DNA of 64,000 bases from Microbispora sp. NBC_01189 (GCF_036010665.1 NZ_CP108581.1:2461501-2525500); one strand, 5' to 3'; shown: positions 43,518 through 52,813, counted from the stretch's first letter. The notes: generated by a model from the sequence alone, not told the origin. Made by a program: numbers and translations.

Positions 43518-43610
43518 CTACCACAGCCGGTGCTTCGGGCCGTGGGCCGGGAGCCCGAAGAGAGGGCCCTCGTGCTCGCGCTGGAATCCCGCCCAAGTGC
43601 TGCCGTTCAC
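43518..43610 (-). CDS. Short ORF overlapping the kdpA stop
   Basis: A 30-codon frame starts with GTG overlapping the kdpA stop (GTGA) and ends at 43518 (reads VNGSTWAGFQREHEGPLFGL...). It resembles neither KdpB nor KdpC. It could be a junction left by deletion of kdpBC, or chance. Confidence 0.3.
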   Translation of the reverse strand: MNGSTWAGFQREHEGPLFGLPAHGPKHRLW

Positions 43611-45271
43611 CCGAGGGTGCGGTGCAGTCCGTCGGCGAGGGGGCCGAGTGACAGGACGGGCAGGTAGCTGAGACCGCTGACGATCAGGGCCGTGCCGAGG
43701 GTCATCAGCGCGAACAACGGCCCGTGAGTGGGCAGGGTGCCGCTGGTCACGGGCACCGGCCGCTGACCGGCCAGGCTTCCGGCCAGCGCCACGACGAACA
43801 CGATCGGCAGGTAGCGGCCGAGGAGCATGACGATGGCGAGAGCGATGTCGTAGAAGGTGGTGCCGCCGTTCAGACCCGCGAACGCGCTCCCGTTCCCGCT
43901 GGCGGAACTGGTGAAGGCGTAGACGACCTCGGACAGGCCGTGCGCCCCCGTGTTGCCCATCGCCGTACGCCCAGCGGACGATCCGATGGCGACGGCGGAC
44001 CCGGCCAGGACCACGGCAGGGGTGCTGATCTGGTAGAGCACCGCCATTTTGATCTCTCGGGCGCCAATCCGCTTCCCGAGGTATTCGGGAGTGCGCCCCA
44101 CCATGAGGCCGCCGACGAAGACCGCGACCAACGAGATGATCAGCAGGCCGTACAGACCGCTGCCGCAGCCACCCGGGCTGATCTCCCCCAGCATCATCGC
44201 GAACATCAGGACTCCGCCACCCAGGCTGGTGAAACTGTCGTAACCGGAGTTGGCGGCCCCATCGGCCGTAGCGGTGGCGGCCACAGCGAAGGGCGCGCTC
44301 CCCGGGACGCCGAACCGCGTCTCCTTGCCTTCCATCGCGGCACCCGCGGCGCTGGGGACGGTGCCACCGTGCACGGTCTCCTCGACCGAGACGCCGGCGA
44401 GCAGGAGCGAGAACAAGACGCCGGCCACGGCCAGCAGCGTCCAGCCCTGACGCCGATCGCCGACCAGCCGGCCGTACATCCGGATGAACCCGGCCGGAAT
44501 GAGCGGCATCAGCGTGATCTCGATCAGATTCGAGACCAGGGTGGGGTTCTCGAACGGATGGGCACTGCCGGCGTTGAAGAACCCGCCCCCGTCCCCGGAC
44601 AGCAGCTTGATCGACTCCCACGAGCCGACCGGGCCGCCCGGAAACCGCTGGCGACCGCCGGCCAGGGTGGTCGCCGTCACATGGACACCGTCGAGGTTCT
44701 GGACGACGCCGAGACCCACCAGGACCACGGCGAAGACCACCGCCAGCGGCAGCAGGACGCGCGTGATGCTGCGGACGAGGTCTACCCAGAAGTTGCCGAC
44801 CAGGTCCGTGCCGCCGCGAACCAGCCCGCGGATCAGCGCCACCGCCACCGCCATTCCCACCGCCGCGCTGGCGAACGCCTGCACCCCCAGCCCGGCCGCC
44901 AGCGCGAGGTGGCCCATGGCCGACTCACCCGCGTAGCTCTGCCAGCTCGTGTTGGTGGTGAAACTGACCGCCGTGTTGAACGCCGCGGCCGGCGCGAAAG
45001 CGGGATGGCCGAGCGACAGCGGCAGCGCCGGCTGAAGCCGGAGAATCCCGTACAACAACAGCACCCCGGCGGCGGAGAAGGCGAGAAGCGACCTCAGATA
45101 GTGGGGCCAGCGCTGCTCGGCCTCCGGATCGATCCCGCAGAACCTGTAAACGGCCTTCTCCACGGGCCGGTGCCGCAAGCCGGTGTAGGCGCGGGCCATG
45201 TAGTCGCCCAGCGGCACGTGCAGCGCGACCAGGACGACGATGACGACCGTGGCCAGCAGCCAGCCGTTCAC
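43607..45271 (-). CDS. kdpA: Potassium-transporting ATPase A subunit (KdpA), orphan
   Basis: The 554-residue membrane protein is full length for KdpA. The four selectivity-filter loops are present: VSFTTNTSWQSYAGE, LLSGDGGGFFNAGSAHPFEN, GEISPGGCGSGLYG and SSASGNGSAFAGLN. KdpA forms the K+-selective pathway of the KdpFABC pump. kdpB (the ATPase) and kdpC are not downstream, where a DUF4118 protein follows instead, nor anywhere else in the window. GTG 45271 overlaps a 14-codon leader ORF by 4 bp. Unless KdpB and KdpC are encoded elsewhere, this subunit cannot pump and could act only as a passive path or be decaying. Confidence 0.92.
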   Translation of the reverse strand: MNGWLLATVVIVVLVALHVPLGDYMARAYTGLRHRPVEKAVYRFCGIDPEAEQRWPHYLRSLLAFSAAGVLLLYGILRLQPALPLSLGHPAFAPAAAFNTAVSFTTNTSWQSYAGESAMGHLALAAGLGVQAFASAAVGMAVAVALIRGLVRGGTDLVGNFWVDLVRSITRVLLPLAVVFAVVLVGLGVVQNLDGVHVTATTLAGGRQRFPGGPVGSWESIKLLSGDGGGFFNAGSAHPFENPTLVSNLIEITLMPLIPAGFIRMYGRLVGDRRQGWTLLAVAGVLFSLLLAGVSVEETVHGGTVPSAAGAAMEGKETRFGVPGSAPFAVAATATADGAANSGYDSFTSLGGGVLMFAMMLGEISPGGCGSGLYGLLIISLVAVFVGGLMVGRTPEYLGKRIGAREIKMAVLYQISTPAVVLAGSAVAIGSSAGRTAMGNTGAHGLSEVVYAFTSSASGNGSAFAGLNGGTTFYDIALAIVMLLGRYLPIVFVVALAGSLAGQRPVPVTSGTLPTHGPLFALMTLGTALIVSGLSYLPVLSLGPLADGLHRTLG

Positions 45272-45312
45272 CGCACCGCTCCCGGACTTCGTCCGGACCC
45301 GTAGCCGTACAT
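45268..45312 (-). CDS. 14-codon leader ORF overlapping kdpA
   Basis: ATG 45312 follows GGGGGAGCG at a good distance and reads MYGYGSGRSPGAVR, ending in a TGA that overlaps the kdpA GTG (GTGA). It is in the place of kdpF but is not hydrophobic. It may couple translation to kdpA. Confidence 0.4.
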   Translation of the reverse strand: MYGYGSGRSPGAVR

Positions 45313-45545
45313 CGAATGCGCTCCCCCGCTGTGGCGATCAATGTCCACAGGGCGCCGGGGGCGCTGCCAGGAGGAGCGCACTACTCGGCCGGAAGCTCGG
45401 AGCTCGCCCCGAACGTGGTCGCAGCGTAGCCGCCCAGGGGTTGGACGCCCTGTCAATTGACCAGTTCCCGCATCACCGCCGAGGTAGTCACGACGAATGA
45501 TCACCCCAGTCGCGATCCTGCCGCCGCTCTGACGAGAAGGGCGGG

Positions 45546-45857
45546 TTATTGTCGCTGGATGATCTTGCAGTGGCCTCGGGGCGTGCGGCAGAAGCCCGCT
45601 TGAGTCTTGGACCGTACGTTGGCACTGACGACGATGTTCTGAACGCCGTCCACAAAGGACGGGCTGTTGGCCACCGTGATGTTGCCCTTCCCGTTGCCAT
45701 TGCGGTTGCCGCCGCCCCAGCCTTGCACGGCCAGGGTATGCGCCGGGGAGCCCTGCGGAATCACCGCCGCCTGGGCGATCGACTGCGCCGACAGTGCGGT
45801 GCCCGCCATAAGAGCCGCGAGCGCAAGCACCAGGATCGCGCCGGTGCGCCCATTCAT
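45546..45857 (-). CDS. Small secreted protein of unknown function
   Basis: The product of about 103 residues from ATG 45857 (45875 is an alternative start) has a signal peptide (GAILVLALAALMAGTALSAQ, cleavage near QAAV). The short mature part has a Gly/Asn-rich stretch (GWGGGNRNGNGKGNITVANS), a hydrophobic segment (VDGVQNIVVSANV) and two Cys near the end (FCRTPRGHC). Its composition suggests a surface or matrix peptide. Two C-terminal Cys could form a disulphide loop. No family recognised. Divergent or adjacent genes give no hint. Confidence 0.55.
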   Translation of the reverse strand: MNGRTGAILVLALAALMAGTALSAQSIAQAAVIPQGSPAHTLAVQGWGGGNRNGNGKGNITVANSPSFVDGVQNIVVSANVRSKTQAGFCRTPRGHCKIIQRQ

Positions 45858-46879
45858 CCTGATCTGGCCGAGCATTTCTGGCGTGTCCGCCTTTCTGCCG
45901 TACGGATACAGACGGCTTCCGTTTGTCGCAACATGAACGACGTGCTTCTCCATACCCCCTGGTCCGGCCGTCATCTCAGCGCAGCCGATCACCGGTGCGA
46001 ACGATTACCGCTCCTTGTGACTTGACCCGGTGCCTTCCGTACCCGCACGGAAAGCACCGGGGCAGTGCTCAGCGGGTGAGGGCGGGCATCGTGACCCTGG
46101 GCCTGGCGGCGTATCTGATCTATGTGCTCCGATCCCCCCTCACCTCGGGAACCCTCCGGAGGGTGCCATCTTGGGCGGCTGCCCTCGCGAAGTGGACAGG
46201 CGTTCGGGCCCGGCCCGGCGTGGGACGCGATCGCCGCTGTCGGCGAGGACCTGGTGGAACGCATGCGCCAGGTGATTCCGAGCCTGGCCCTGGCCGATCG
46301 GCGGCTACCGCGGCCGAACCACCGGGCGGGGTGCGCACCGAGCCCGTCGACCACGCGCTAGGACGCTCACGCGGCGGCCTGCGACCAAGCTGCACCTGGC
46401 CTGTGGGCAGGGTCGACGGCTGCTGTCGCTGGTGGTGACCGCTGGTCGGCGGGGCGGCGCCCCCCAGTTCGAGGTGGTCATGGCCGGCATCTGTGTCCCC
46501 CCGCTCGGGCCGCCGCCGACCTCGTCCCCAACGCCGCTGCGTGCTCTGCTTCCCCTCCTTCCGCAGTGCTGACGAACCTTCCTGCGATATGGGCGGTCCC
46601 CCCAGTCGGGGGACGCGGTCCGAAGGGGACCATCGCCACGTGGCCGGCAAAACCGTCGAACCAGACATCGCATCGCAGCAGGCAAAAACGCATAAATCAC
46701 TCCAGAATAGCTATTACAAATGCGGCAATAAGCGCGAAAGCATGGCGACCACGGGCTGACTTCGCGTTCATGCATGTCGTTAAACGACTGCGATGGCAGC
46801 GCTCGTTATCGTGGTGAATCGTGACGCATAGTCAGCGACCTGTCACACCCACGCAGTGACGACACAGGGGGATGATTTT
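45858..46879. other. About 1 kb without an intact gene
   Basis: It contains an IS5 transposase remnant (46321-46510, listed separately) and a plus-strand stretch near 46078-46140 that could encode one membrane helix (VRAGIVTLGLAAYLIYVL) but has no clear continuation. The part from 46680 to 46870 is richer in A and T and probably holds the promoter of the ice-binding protein gene. Confidence 0.45.
46321..46510 (+). pseudogene. Fragment of an IS5-family transposase
   Basis: The plus strand reads VDHALGRSRGGL in one frame and then, after a shift near 46380, TKLHLACGQGRRLLSLVVTA. These are consecutive pieces of the IS5 DDE core (compare LGRSRGGLTTKLHL in the element at 19.3 kb). Both flanks of the gene are missing. 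Confidence 0.55.
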
Positions 46880-48352
46880 GTGAAAGGCACCCGCCGCCCA
46901 TACCTAGCACGAGACAAGGTCCGGCCATGGCTGGCGGCCATTCTCGTTTCGATGGTGACCATCGGACTCTTCGCGGCGACGCCGCAGGCCGCGAACGCGG
47001 CGTCGCCACCGCCGGTGCCGCTCGGCACGGCCGCCAATTTCGCAGTTCTGGCGGGTACGACGGTGACCAACACCGGCGCGACCGTCGTCACCGGCGACCT
47101 CGGCGTGAGTCCCGGCTCCGCGGTGACCGGCTTCCCGCCCGGAGTCGTCAACGGAACCATCCACGCCGCCGACGCCACCGCCGCCCAGGCCCAGACCGAC
47201 CTGACCGCCGCGTACACCGACGCCGCCGCGCGACCTGTCGACGCCGTCCTTCCCACCGATCTCGGCACCATTGGCACGCCGGTCGCGCCCGGCGTGTACG
47301 CCTCGGCTTCGGGAACCTTCGCGATCACCGGCAACCTGACTCTGGACGCGCAGGGAGATCCCAACGCCGTCTTCATCTTCAAAACGGCGAGCACCCTCGT
47401 CACCGCCTCCGCCAGCACTGTGACCCTCGTCGGCGGCGCCCAGGCGTGCAACGTCTTCTGGCAGGTCGGCAGCTCGGCCACGCTCGGGACAGGGTCCAGC
47501 TTCGTGGGCAACATCCTCGCGCTTACCTCGATCACCGTGACCACCGGCGTCACCGTGAACGGCCGCACCCTCGCCCGGAACGGCGCGGTGACCCTGGACA
47601 CGGACACGATCACGCGATCCGTCTGCACCGTACCGCCCGTGCAGACGACCACCACGACACTCACCTCGTCGTGCACGTCCGGCCAATCGGGCCCGGCCGT
47701 GTTCACCGCGACGGTGACAGCCTCAGGGGGGACCGTCCCCACGGGCGAGGTCGTCTTCAGGAACGGCACGACCAGTCTGGGGACCGTCGCGCTCAACTCG
47801 GCCGGACAGGCCATCGCATCATTTCCGAACCTCCCGCAGGGCCAGGCCCGGATCACCGCCAGCTATCTCGGCGCCCCCGGACTGGCGGCCAGCACCTCAC
47901 CGGTACTCATTCAGGACCTCGGCCCCAACGGCACATGTCCTGTCGCCGTCATCAAAAAGAAAAAGAAGGTGGCCCTCCAGAAGGCACCTCAGATGGAGAA
48001 GAAGGCCAGGGAGGTCACGGAGGCCACCGAGGCCACGCAGGCCACGGAGATAGCCAAGCCCATCGAGGTCACGAAGCCCATCGAGGCCACTGAGCCCGCG
48101 GATGCCCAGAACAATGCGTTCGATGATCGGGAAAATCACCAGGTGAGCGACAGCGGCACTTTCTGGAACCAGGTCTTCCACAGCTCCAGGAAGCACGACA
48201 GCACCGTCCTGATGGTCGTGACGCCTCACACTTCTTCCGAGAGAAATCTTGGAGGGGAAAAGCGTGGCGGGCGCGACAGGGGCCTTGGCGCCTCCTCCCC
48301 GGCACACTCGCGCCAGCCGGTGAAGCACATGCGCCCCGGCGGGCATCACTAG
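46880..48352 (+). CDS. Secreted DUF3494 (ice-binding-like) protein with an Ig-like domain
   Basis: GTG 46880 has AGGGGG eight bases before it. The 490-residue protein has a signal peptide (WLAAILVSMVTIGLFAATPQ), then a DUF3494 beta-solenoid (LGTAANFAVLAGTTVTNTG, VVTGDLGVSPGSAVTGFPPG, AVFIFKTASTLVTASAS, NVFWQVGSSATLGTGSSF), a bacterial Ig-like domain (TATVTASGGTVPTGEVVFRN), a KKKKK patch and a low-complexity Thr/Glu/Ala/Pro stretch (EATEATQATEIAKPIEVTKP). DUF3494 proteins bind ice crystals or act as adhesins. In a soil actinomycete an adhesive surface role is as likely as freeze tolerance. Confidence 0.85.
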   Translation: MKGTRRPYLARDKVRPWLAAILVSMVTIGLFAATPQAANAASPPPVPLGTAANFAVLAGTTVTNTGATVVTGDLGVSPGSAVTGFPPGVVNGTIHAADATAAQAQTDLTAAYTDAAARPVDAVLPTDLGTIGTPVAPGVYASASGTFAITGNLTLDAQGDPNAVFIFKTASTLVTASASTVTLVGGAQACNVFWQVGSSATLGTGSSFVGNILALTSITVTTGVTVNGRTLARNGAVTLDTDTITRSVCTVPPVQTTTTTLTSSCTSGQSGPAVFTATVTASGGTVPTGEVVFRNGTTSLGTVALNSAGQAIASFPNLPQGQARITASYLGAPGLAASTSPVLIQDLGPNGTCPVAVIKKKKKVALQKAPQMEKKAREVTEATEATQATEIAKPIEVTKPIEATEPADAQNNAFDDRENHQVSDSGTFWNQVFHSSRKHDSTVLMVVTPHTSSERNLGGEKRGGRDRGLGASSPAHSRQPVKHMRPGGHH

Positions 48353-48408
48353 CTCCACAGGCCGGAGGCAGGCCGGGCACGCCCGTGCCCGCCTCTCGCC
48401 GGACATCT

Positions 48409-48436
48409 GGCCCCGGACCCTCGCGGATCCGGGGCC
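48409..48436. terminator. Hairpin downstream of the ice-binding protein gene
   Basis: A perfect 9-bp stem, GGCCCCGGA / TCCGGGGCC with a 10-base loop, 57 bases after the stop. A second small hairpin (GGGCAC/GTGCCC) lies just before it. Confidence 0.6.
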
Positions 48437-48892
48437 TCCTCATGCGGCAGGCGGACGTGCGCGACCTCAGCAGCCTCGCGCCACGAAATCGGCGTACGAC
48501 TCGCAGGATCTGGGGCATGGAGTCGTAGCCCGCGTCGACGATTCCCACCCGGAGTGTGAACGGAGAACCGACGGCGTTCCGGGCCGCGTGCGATCTCCAC
48601 CTGAGACTGGGCGATAGTCCATCGGCTCAACGCAGACCGTGGCTCTGCTGACCGACGCCCTCGACTCATCGATCCAAGGAACCGGGCTCATCAGACGCAT
48701 CAGACCATCGGCATGACCTCAGTGCAGTTAGGTATGAACCTCCATGACGACAACATCCGGCCACGCGTACCTCGGCACGCCATGCGTGCTGCTCTGGCGA
48801 GCGGAAGCGCGCACGGCGGAGACCCGTCGGCTGCGGTTCTCGCCAAGGCGGACGGGAGTCGATATCCAGCAGGTCCCTCCCGGGAGGCAGTC
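48437..48892. other. 455 bp without a clear gene
   Basis: A minus-strand stretch near 48480-48570 reads VGIVDAGYDSMPQILRVVRR, which has a coding look and may be a transposase relic, but I cannot assign it. The right end (48713-48892) is an open frame in phase with the ANTAR gene that lacks domain similarity and is treated as leader. Confidence 0.35.
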
Positions 48893-49627
48893 GTGACGCG
48901 GGAACGCCAAATAACCGACGCATTCGCCGAGTTGACGGACACCCTGGTCGGAGACTTCGACGTCGTCGACCTGTTGCACCAGCTCACCATGCGCTGTGTG
49001 CAGCTGTTGGATGTCGATGCGGCCGGGCTGCTGCTGGCCGACCAACAAGGTCGGCTGCGTCCGATGGCGGCCTCCACCGAGAAGGCCCGCATGCTGAAAC
49101 TCCTCCAATTCCAAGACGTGGACGGCCCCGGCCTGGACTGTTACCGCACCGGCGGGCCGGTGACATGTGCCGATCTGGTCGCCGAGGGAGGGCGCTGGCC
49201 TCGTTTCGCCGCAGCGGCGCAGCTCGCCGGCTTCGTCGCGGTCCAGGCACTGCCGATGCGCGACCGCGACAGGGTCATCGGCGCACTCACCCTGCTACGG
49301 ACGGCAGCCGGCCGGCTGACCACGGATGAGTTGCACATCGGGCAGGCGCTGGCCAATGTGGCCACCATGAGCATCCTGCACCAGCGCAGGCAGGAGCAGC
49401 ACGAGGCAGCCGCAGAGCAGCTACAGACCGCGCTCAGCAGTCGCACACTCGTCGAGCAGGCCACCGGAGTGCTGGCCGAGCGCCACCACGGCGACATGGA
49501 CGACGCCTTCAACTTCTTGCACATCTATGCGCGCAGCCACGGCCTGCGCCTGTCCGAGGCGGCGCATGCCGTCATCCACGGCGAGCTCGACATCGCTCAA
49601 CCTCCGGCCGGCGATCACAGCCGATGA
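48893..49627 (+). CDS. GAF-ANTAR RNA-binding antitermination regulator
   Basis: GTG 48893 has GGGAGG five bases upstream and gives a normal 244-residue GAF-ANTAR protein. The GAF domain runs from DVVDLLHQLTMRCVQLLDVD to VIGALTLLRTAAGRL. The C-terminal ANTAR helices contain ALSSRTLVEQATGVLAERHH, FNFLHIYARSHGLRLSEAAH and the final AHAVIHGEL. ANTAR domains bind tandem hairpins in mRNA leaders and prevent termination. The GAF part would sense a ligand or light/redox state. The target RNA is not evident here. Confidence 0.85.
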   Translation: MTRERQITDAFAELTDTLVGDFDVVDLLHQLTMRCVQLLDVDAAGLLLADQQGRLRPMAASTEKARMLKLLQFQDVDGPGLDCYRTGGPVTCADLVAEGGRWPRFAAAAQLAGFVAVQALPMRDRDRVIGALTLLRTAAGRLTTDELHIGQALANVATMSILHQRRQEQHEAAAEQLQTALSSRTLVEQATGVLAERHHGDMDDAFNFLHIYARSHGLRLSEAAHAVIHGELDIAQPPAGDHSR

Positions 49628-49831
49628 CGCGGCTTGCTGGGACGGCACGCCCGTCCTGCACCCGGGCGACGTGGTCAGCGCCCACCATGCCTGCCGCGAA
49701 CCCTCTGCGGCCAGGGGAAAAGAGTAGACTTGATGTCGCCGAGGACATCTCGAATGCCGGCAGTAGCGTCGGCACCGTCTGCGGCGCTTCACAGACGCAG
49801 TCCCGTCGGGGCTGAGACGGGTCGGCCGATC

Positions 49832-50371
49832 ATGACGCTGACGCACACCACCTCGCCGCCGCCAGTCCCCATCGCTCGTGTTCCGCCGGAGCGGCCGATC
49901 GGCGCACCTGCCGTACGGCTCAGCCTGGAACCCAACTCTCGCCGCGCGCGTGCCGTGGACGGGGAATGGTGGCCCCGGTCAACGGACGCGGCGGCGGAAC
50001 TCCCGGGTCTCATCGCAGCCGTCGACCGCCACCTGGGGAGGATGACACTCCGGGTCGGGCTGCACGTGGACGCCTGGAGCAACATTCCCCGCCGTATTCC
50101 CGTCCCCGGCCGGGCCGTGAAGGTCGGATGGTTCCAATCCATGGACCGCCGACTGGTCACCCTGACCATCAACGGCCGGGAGGGAATAACGCTGCGGGTG
50201 ATACCGCCGGAAGCCGCGGCGTCGGCGAAGGCCGCATTCGCGTCGGCCACCACTGAGCCGCACAGCGTGCCTCCCGTGGAGAACCGGACTCCCGTGCCCG
50301 TGGTCCGGTCGCGACAAGGGGCAGAGCAGGATGTCTGGGAGAACGAAGGCGGCCACTTCACCATAGGTTGA
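49832..50371 (+). CDS. DUF5994 family protein
   Basis: The 179-residue protein starts at ATG 49832. It shows the actinobacterial DUF5994 pattern: VRLSLEPNSRRARAVDGEWW, PRSTDAAAELPGLIAAVDRH, VDAWSNIPRRIPVPGRAVKV, GWFQSMDRRLVTLT. It is cytoplasmic with no membrane segment. Proteins of this group often stand next to ANTAR and SpoIIE-type signalling genes, as here, but their function is unknown. An upstream in-frame extension to 49634 has no family similarity. Confidence 0.7.
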   Translation: MTLTHTTSPPPVPIARVPPERPIGAPAVRLSLEPNSRRARAVDGEWWPRSTDAAAELPGLIAAVDRHLGRMTLRVGLHVDAWSNIPRRIPVPGRAVKVGWFQSMDRRLVTLTINGREGITLRVIPPEAAASAKAAFASATTEPHSVPPVENRTPVPVVRSRQGAEQDVWENEGGHFTIG

Positions 50372-50606
50372 ACGCGCAAAGCGCGGCGCCCTCACTGCAC
50401 CCCGCCCATCCTCGGCCGCCCTGCCCGGCTGCGGTCAAGGCCGCCCGGCGTGTACCGGGAGGGGCCTTACCGGTCCTGAACCACTTCCTGTGCCTTCGTG
50501 GCCCGGGCCTACGGGTGCCGGACGCGGGCGCCGGGTACATGTCCGTAGGGACAGCCCGTCCGCGACCTGGATCGTCGATCGTTGCCCGACCCACTGGGAA
50601 GGATCT

Positions 50607-51692
50607 GTGACCCTTACGCGCGCGTCCGCAACCCCTGCAACGCTCCTTCGCCCACTGGCGGCGGCGGCTCACTGGCTGACGTCGCCGCTGGTTCCCGAGG
50701 ACTACCTGGGGTTGATCGACCCGCTCTGGGCCACGGGGGAGCTGTGTGGCCGGGTCGAGGCGGTGCACACGGAAACCAGCGATGCGGCGACCCTGGTGAT
50801 CCGCCCTGGTCGGGGCTGGATCGCGCATCGTCCCGGCCAGTGGGTCCGGATCGGCGTCGATATCGACGGGCGGCGCCACTGGCGCGCCTTCTCGCTGTCA
50901 TCGGCCCCGGGCAGGCCCGATGGTCGTGTCACCGTCACGGTGAAGGCCGTACGCGGCGGGCTCGTCTCCGACTACCTGGTCCGGAGCACAGCGCCCGGGG
51001 CGGTGCTCAGGCTGGGACCACCCGAGGGAGCGTTCGTCCTTCCCGAGCCACCACCGCCGCGTCTGCTGTTCGTGACCGCCGGGAGCGGCATCACACCGGT
51101 GATGCCGATGGTGGAAGGGCTTCGACTGGACGGTGTGAACGGCCCTGACGTCGTGCTGGTTCATTCGGCGCCGGCACATGGTGAGGTCATCTTCGGCGGG
51201 CGGCTCCGGAGTCTGGCCGCGCGATGTCCGCGGCTGCGCCTGCACGAACGTCACACGCGCTCTGACGGACGGCTGCGGCCCGCGGATCTTGCCCGGCTCT
51301 GCCCGGACTGGACCGAGCGGTCCGTCTGGGCGTGCGGACCGCCCGCGATGCTCGACGACATCGCGGCGTACTGGACCGGGCCGGCGGACGGGCTCCATGT
51401 CGAGCGTTTCCATCCGGTGCCGACAGCGCAAGGTTCGGGGGGACGCGTCCGCTTCACCAGGAGCGGCCGGGAGGCGGAGGCCGACGGCGGAACGCCGTTG
51501 CTGGCCGTCGGCGAGAGCGCGGGGGTGCTCATGCCGAGCGGCTGCCGCATGGGCATCTGCTACGGATGCGTCGCGCGCCTTCGCTCCGGCCAGGTACGCG
51601 ATGTACGGACCGGCCGGGTGCACGGAGACGCGGGAGAGATGATCCAGACCTGCGTGTCGGTGGCGGCCGGCCCGGTCGAGATCGAACTGTGA
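50607..51692 (+). CDS. Ferredoxin reductase (FNR-type, C-terminal 2Fe-2S) of a desaturase system
   Basis: GTG 50607 follows GGAAGGA. The 361-residue protein has an FAD domain with HWRAFSLSSAPGRPDG (the RxYSLS-type flavin motif), an NAD(P)H domain (LLFVTAGSGITPVMPMVEGL and VWACGPPAML), and a plant-type ferredoxin domain with cysteines in PSGCRMGICYGC and a fourth in MIQTCVSVAAG. It passes electrons from NAD(P)H to a partner oxygenase. The desaturase gene starts 11 bp downstream, so it is its dedicated reductase, like the Rv3230c/DesA3 pair of mycobacteria. Confidence 0.88.
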   Translation: MTLTRASATPATLLRPLAAAAHWLTSPLVPEDYLGLIDPLWATGELCGRVEAVHTETSDAATLVIRPGRGWIAHRPGQWVRIGVDIDGRRHWRAFSLSSAPGRPDGRVTVTVKAVRGGLVSDYLVRSTAPGAVLRLGPPEGAFVLPEPPPPRLLFVTAGSGITPVMPMVEGLRLDGVNGPDVVLVHSAPAHGEVIFGGRLRSLAARCPRLRLHERHTRSDGRLRPADLARLCPDWTERSVWACGPPAMLDDIAAYWTGPADGLHVERFHPVPTAQGSGGRVRFTRSGREAEADGGTPLLAVGESAGVLMPSGCRMGICYGCVARLRSGQVRDVRTGRVHGDAGEMIQTCVSVAAGPVEIEL

Positions 51693-51703
51693 GAGGAACA
51701 CAC

Positions 51704-52813
51704 ATGCCTGCCACTTTCCATCTGGACCCGGTCGACGCCGAAGATTTCGGCCGCGAGTTGGACAAGATCCGCGAAGGGGTACTGGCGAGCCTCGGCGAGC
51801 GGGACGCGGCTTACATCCGGGGTCTCATCGCAGTCCAGCGCAAGCTGGAGCTGACGGGTCGGGCGCTGCTGTTCGCCTCCTGGTTGCCTCCCGCCTGGGC
51901 CGCCGGGACGGCGGCACTGACCATCGCGAAGATCCTGGAGAACATGGAGATCGGCCACAACGTCCTGCACGGGCAGTGGGACTGGATGCTAGACCCGAAG
52001 ATCCATTCGACCACGTGGGAGTGGGACACCGCCTCCCCTGCCGACCAGTGGAAACACTCACACAACTTCGTCCACCACACCTGGACGAACGTGCTCGGCA
52101 AGGATCGCGACATCGGCTATTCGGCGTTGCGGATCTGCCCGGAGCAGCGATGGCACCCGATCTATCTTGCCCAGCCGTTCTACAACGCCTTGCTGGCCCT
52201 CTTCTTCGAGTACGGCATCGCGATCTACGATCTCGAACTGGAGCGCATCCCCTCGGGAAGAAAGGATCCGAAGGAGGCGCTGGCCCAGCTTCGCGCCGTG
52301 GCGGCCAAGATCCGAAACCAGATCGTCAAGGACTACGTCGCGTTCCCGCTGCTCGCCGGCCCTGCCTTCCTGCCCGTCCTGCTCGGCAACCTGACCGCGA
52401 ACATGGCACGCAACGTGTGGGCGCACACCATCATCTTCTGCGGCCACTTCCCTGAGGGCGCCGAGGTCTTCACCGAGGACTGGCTCGAGAACGAGACCCG
52501 CGGCGAGTGGTACGTACGCCAACTGCTCGGTTCGTGCAACATCGACGGCGGACGCCTCTTCCACATCATGAGCGGCAACCTCAGCCACCAGATCGAGCAT
52601 CACCTGTTCCCCGACCTGCCCAGCAACCGGTACGCCGAGATCGCGCCGCGGGTCCGCGCGCTGTGCGAGCGGTTCGGCCTCCCCTACGCGTCCGGCTCAC
52701 TGGTCCGGCAGGCCGGCTCGGTCTGGAAGCGTGTCCTGCGGATGGCCCTGCCGGGGCCGGGCCGGCCATCGGCGGCCGAACCGCCGGCGAGTGCGCTCAA
52801 GGCCGCGGCATGA
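51704..52813 (+). CDS. Membrane fatty acid desaturase
   Basis: The 369-residue protein has all three His boxes of membrane di-iron desaturases: EIGHNVLHGQWD, HSHNFVHHTWTN and SHQIEHHLFPDLPSNRY. Hydrophobic helices surround them (ALLFASWLPPAWAAGTAALT, VAFPLLAGPAFLPVLLGNL). Such enzymes introduce a double bond into a fatty acyl chain using O2 and electrons from the ferredoxin reductase encoded just upstream. ATG 51704 has AGAGGA before it. Regiospecificity cannot be told from the sequence. Confidence 0.88.
   Translation: MPATFHLDPVDAEDFGRELDKIREGVLASLGERDAAYIRGLIAVQRKLELTGRALLFASWLPPAWAAGTAALTIAKILENMEIGHNVLHGQWDWMLDPKIHSTTWEWDTASPADQWKHSHNFVHHTWTNVLGKDRDIGYSALRICPEQRWHPIYLAQPFYNALLALFFEYGIAIYDLELERIPSGRKDPKEALAQLRAVAAKIRNQIVKDYVAFPLLAGPAFLPVLLGNLTANMARNVWAHTIIFCGHFPEGAEVFTEDWLENETRGEWYVRQLLGSCNIDGGRLFHIMSGNLSHQIEHHLFPDLPSNRYAEIAPRVRALCERFGLPYASGSLVRQAGSVWKRVLRMALPGPGRPSAAEPPASALKAAA

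Noticed and set aside
43724..45304. 526-codon plus-strand ORF over kdpA
   Set aside because: Shadow of kdpA; repetitive His/Arg/Gln composition and no start signal.
45272..45545. A c-di-AMP (ydaO-type) riboswitch upstream of kdpA
   Set aside because: I looked for the conserved blocks of the motif on the minus strand and did not find them.
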